DNA of 14,946 bases from contig CAYZOV010000037.1 in NCBI GenBank assembly GCA_964480525.1, positions 1-14,946 of the forward strand, written 5' to 3'. Within the stretch, counting starts at the first letter, position 1; each line of letters starts with the position of its first letter. Of the stretch, positions 13,377 to 14,946 are shown in pieces. The notes under the pieces were generated by a model that saw only the letters and a list, made by a program, of their open reading frames with translations, was not told the DNA's origin and made no database searches. Position numbers and translations under genes: made by a program. Source of the DNA: JAAZZIT01 sp964480525 (GTDB lineage: Bacteria > Bacillota > Clostridia > Oscillospirales > Ruminococcaceae).

Positions 13377-13856
13377 CTAAAGATTTATCCAATTATCCAT
13401 TTCATTTTCCGTCGGGGGTTCAAATATGCTGTTTACTTTATTCAGCAATCCCTCGTCAACATAATAATCCGTTGTTTTACCGCCTTGCACGTCATTATTT
13501 CGTTTTAAAATATTCTCATTCCACCTGTCTTTGGGAATATTTAAATAATACCATTCAGTTTCAATTTTGTTCTGATGAAAAAAATCCGTTATTGCTTTTC
13601 TGTCGTTTTTCGTCCAAAATCCCCAATCCAAAACAACATTTGTCCCCGATTTAACCAGTTCCACCGATTTATTCGCTAAATATTTCTGAACCGATTTAAT
13701 CAATTCGTCGTGGTATAAGTTTTCATTCGGGTGAAATAACGCACTCATTAACTCGTCGGACGATAACAGCACAGCTCCGTTTAATCGACGCAATTCTTTT
13801 GAAAAAGTCGTTTTACCACTACAGATTTTTCCGCAAATCAACATCACCTTTGGCAT
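13377..13856 (-). CDS. Small P-loop kinase-like ATP-binding protein
   Basis: 159 residues; a single-domain P-loop NTPase of the AAA_33/polynucleotide-kinase-like group. Walker A is GKICSGKT (9-16). SSDEL at about 32-36 places the Asp typical of a phosphate-acceptor base. VVLDWGFW (74-81) is the second-strand motif, and R-W-x(6)-R (111-119) lies where the lid arginines fall in this group. Related proteins phosphorylate small molecules, nucleic-acid ends or nucleotide sugars (zeta toxins), so the substrate is open. I prefer the ATG at 13856. The in-frame GTG at 13868 overlaps the GGGAGG ribosome-binding site itself. It lies 41 bases after the TIM-barrel gene and 25 before the deaminase, so it is likely cotranscribed with both. 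Confidence 0.8.
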   Translation of the reverse strand: MPKVMLICGKICSGKTTFSKELRRLNGAVLLSSDELMSALFHPNENLYHDELIKSVQKYLANKSVELVKSGTNVVLDWGFWTKNDRKAITDFFHQNKIETEWYYLNIPKDRWNENILKRNNDVQGGKTTDYYVDEGLLNKVNSIFEPPTENEMDNWINL

Positions 13857-13897
13857 ATCAACAGCCACCTCCCGACTTGTTCGTACCTAAGTTTGCT

Positions 13898-14740
13898 CTA
13901 TTCAACAAGCATTTGAACATATTCTTTGCTAACCCATTCTACCGATTTTTTTAATGCGTCAATAGTTTTTGTTTCAATAACACATCTTGCATTACATTCC
14001 TTTGCAAGTTTCAAACGTTCAATTATGTTAATTTCTCCATTTCCTAAAGCAAGGTGATTCTTTGGTGGGTTTTCTTTACCGTCGTGAATATGAAAGTGCT
14101 TTAATTTATTTTTGTGCTGAAGAATAAACGGAACATCTTCCTCTTTTGTTGCTTTTGAATGTCCGATGTCCCACGTCAGCACAAAGCAATCTTTTTCTAG
14201 CAAATATTCTATTGCTTTCTTCTCATATTCTCTAAATCCACTTGTATTTTCAATCGCAATTTTAATATCAGACTGTCCTATCCACTCTTCGCATAATTTA
14301 GCAAAACACCGAAAATGCGCAATATATGTTTCAAAATCTCTTTCATACATTTGCACTTTTCTATCAGGCAAAGTAATAAAAATTCCGTGGTGCATATGCA
14401 TATTTATTATCAAGGGTTGTTCCTTATTTCCGTATTTATCCTTTAGCCCTACAAATTGTTTTGCAACTTCAATAGTGCGTCTAACTGTTTCTAAATAAGC
14501 GTTTCTGACTAATGGATTAAAATCTGCAATATTCAAATTCTCGTCCAAATGAATCGTGTAATAAATGCCTGCGTTTTCTGCTTTTTTTATAAATTGCCCC
14601 ATATCTTCGATTTTATCTATTTGATATTCGGGAAAATTCATATTAAGTTCAATAAAAGACAGCCCAAGTTCCTTGCAAAGAGCAATATTTTCATCTAATG
14701 TTTTGTTTTCAATCAACGTCGGCATTCCGTATTTTTTCAT
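13898..14740 (-). CDS. TIM-barrel protein, sugar isomerase/epimerase / AP endonuclease 2 family
   Basis: A 280-residue Xylose-isomerase-like TIM barrel (the fold shared by sugar isomerases/epimerases and endonuclease IV). Likely metal ligands occur in order: His 64 (YTIHLD), His 115/117 (NMHMHH), Glu 164 (IENTSG), Asp 191 and His 194 (DIGHSK), His 217/219 (HFHIHDGK), His 229 (NHLALGNGEI) and Glu 256 (CVIETK). That set covers most of the endonuclease IV trinuclear site. However, the Asp of its DRHE motif is Lys here and the CLDTCH and GSHVS-type motifs are absent. A sugar isomerase/epimerase is therefore more likely, although the adjacent DNA-repair genes keep a repair role open. The ATG at 14740 follows AAAAGGAG. 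It heads the five-gene cluster; I find no clear promoter upstream. Confidence 0.82.
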   Translation of the reverse strand: MKKYGMPTLIENKTLDENIALCKELGLSFIELNMNFPEYQIDKIEDMGQFIKKAENAGIYYTIHLDENLNIADFNPLVRNAYLETVRRTIEVAKQFVGLKDKYGNKEQPLIINMHMHHGIFITLPDRKVQMYERDFETYIAHFRCFAKLCEEWIGQSDIKIAIENTSGFREYEKKAIEYLLEKDCFVLTWDIGHSKATKEEDVPFILQHKNKLKHFHIHDGKENPPKNHLALGNGEINIIERLKLAKECNARCVIETKTIDALKKSVEWVSKEYVQMLVE

Positions 14741-14791
14741 AATACTTCTCCTTTTAATCCTCTATATTTTACAAATGTTAAAAATGCTTCT

Positions 14792-14946
14792 TTATGTAGA
14801 ATCTTTCTTCGACAGCAAACAGACCGTTTCCATATAGCACGATACGATACGCTGAATTTCCTCGCTATTTTTAGGTTCAAGGGAATATATACACAGCCTT
14901 TTTCACACTTTTGCTGTTTGTGGGAATTGGTCGAGAAAGTGATGCC
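14792..14946 (-). other. Intergenic stretch with a possible eroded reading frame
   Basis: No intact gene lies between 14741 and the window end. One minus-strand frame reads protein-like (LEPKNSEEIQRIVSCYMET then KKDST) up to a TAA at 14792-14794. It has an in-frame TGA upstream near 14897 and no start with a ribosome-binding site. It could be the tail of a broken gene, or chance. I do not recognise it. Confidence 0.2.

Noticed and set aside
13049..13654. 201-codon plus-strand open frame
   Set aside because: It lies antisense across the deaminase and kinase-like genes, has no ribosome-binding site, and its translation resembles no protein family. It is a shadow of two well-supported genes.
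13898..14740. True endonuclease IV (nfo)
   Set aside because: The DRHE Asp and the family's CLDTCH-type motif are missing, so only superfamily membership can be claimed.

Overview
The window looks like the chromosome of a low-GC Gram-positive anaerobe of the Clostridia, perhaps a Ruminococcus/Oscillospirales-type gut bacterium. This is inferred from AT-rich intergenic DNA, strong purine-rich Shine-Dalgarno sites, near-consensus SigA promoters, U-run terminators and Firmicutes-like gene content. I see no rRNA, tRNA, CRISPR array, insertion sequence or phage gene, so it reads as core chromosome with a few accessory touches. All genes but two are on the minus strand.

Region by region (minus-strand units run from high to low coordinates). 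(1) Positions 1-612: the 5' part of a purC paralog with its own promoter, cut by the window edge. (2) Positions 702-4596: a consensus promoter, a 25-codon ORF, an intrinsic terminator and then two ABC exporter half-transporters. The terminator sits between the small ORF and the first transporter start, so transporter expression from this promoter needs readthrough. Positions 4597-4774 hold nothing I can support. (3) Positions 4785-8441: the purC-purA-purB operon. It is preceded by a structured leader of about 120 nt with a terminator and a competing 10-bp antiterminator pairing, and it ends in its own terminator. (4) Positions 8510-9248: monocistronic upp with promoter and terminator. (5) Positions 9264-10166: an unusual AraC-type HTH protein fused to a GGDEF domain, with a second ribosome-binding site and ATG in front of the GGDEF part. 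It is divergent from (6) an alpha/beta hydrolase (10279-11016), followed by a TetR-family regulator with its own promoter and terminator (11061-11764). (7) Positions 11769-14740: five tightly packed minus-strand genes, in transcription order a TIM-barrel AP-endonuclease-2/sugar isomerase family protein, a small P-loop kinase-like protein, a cytidine-deaminase-family enzyme, an AlkD-like DNA glycosylase and an alkyltransferase-like MGMT-family protein. (8) Positions 14741-14946: no intact gene, possibly an eroded reading frame.

How the genes fit together: purC, purA and purB are the aspartate-adding and fumarate-releasing steps of AMP synthesis. PurC makes SAICAR, PurA makes adenylosuccinate and PurB cleaves both. 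With upp and the cytidine-deaminase-like gene, much of the window concerns nucleotide metabolism. The last operon brings together proteins tied to alkylated or modified DNA and nucleotides. The two most interesting regulatory regions are the purC leader (8280-8406) and the small-ORF/attenuator region before the ABC exporter (4388-4596).
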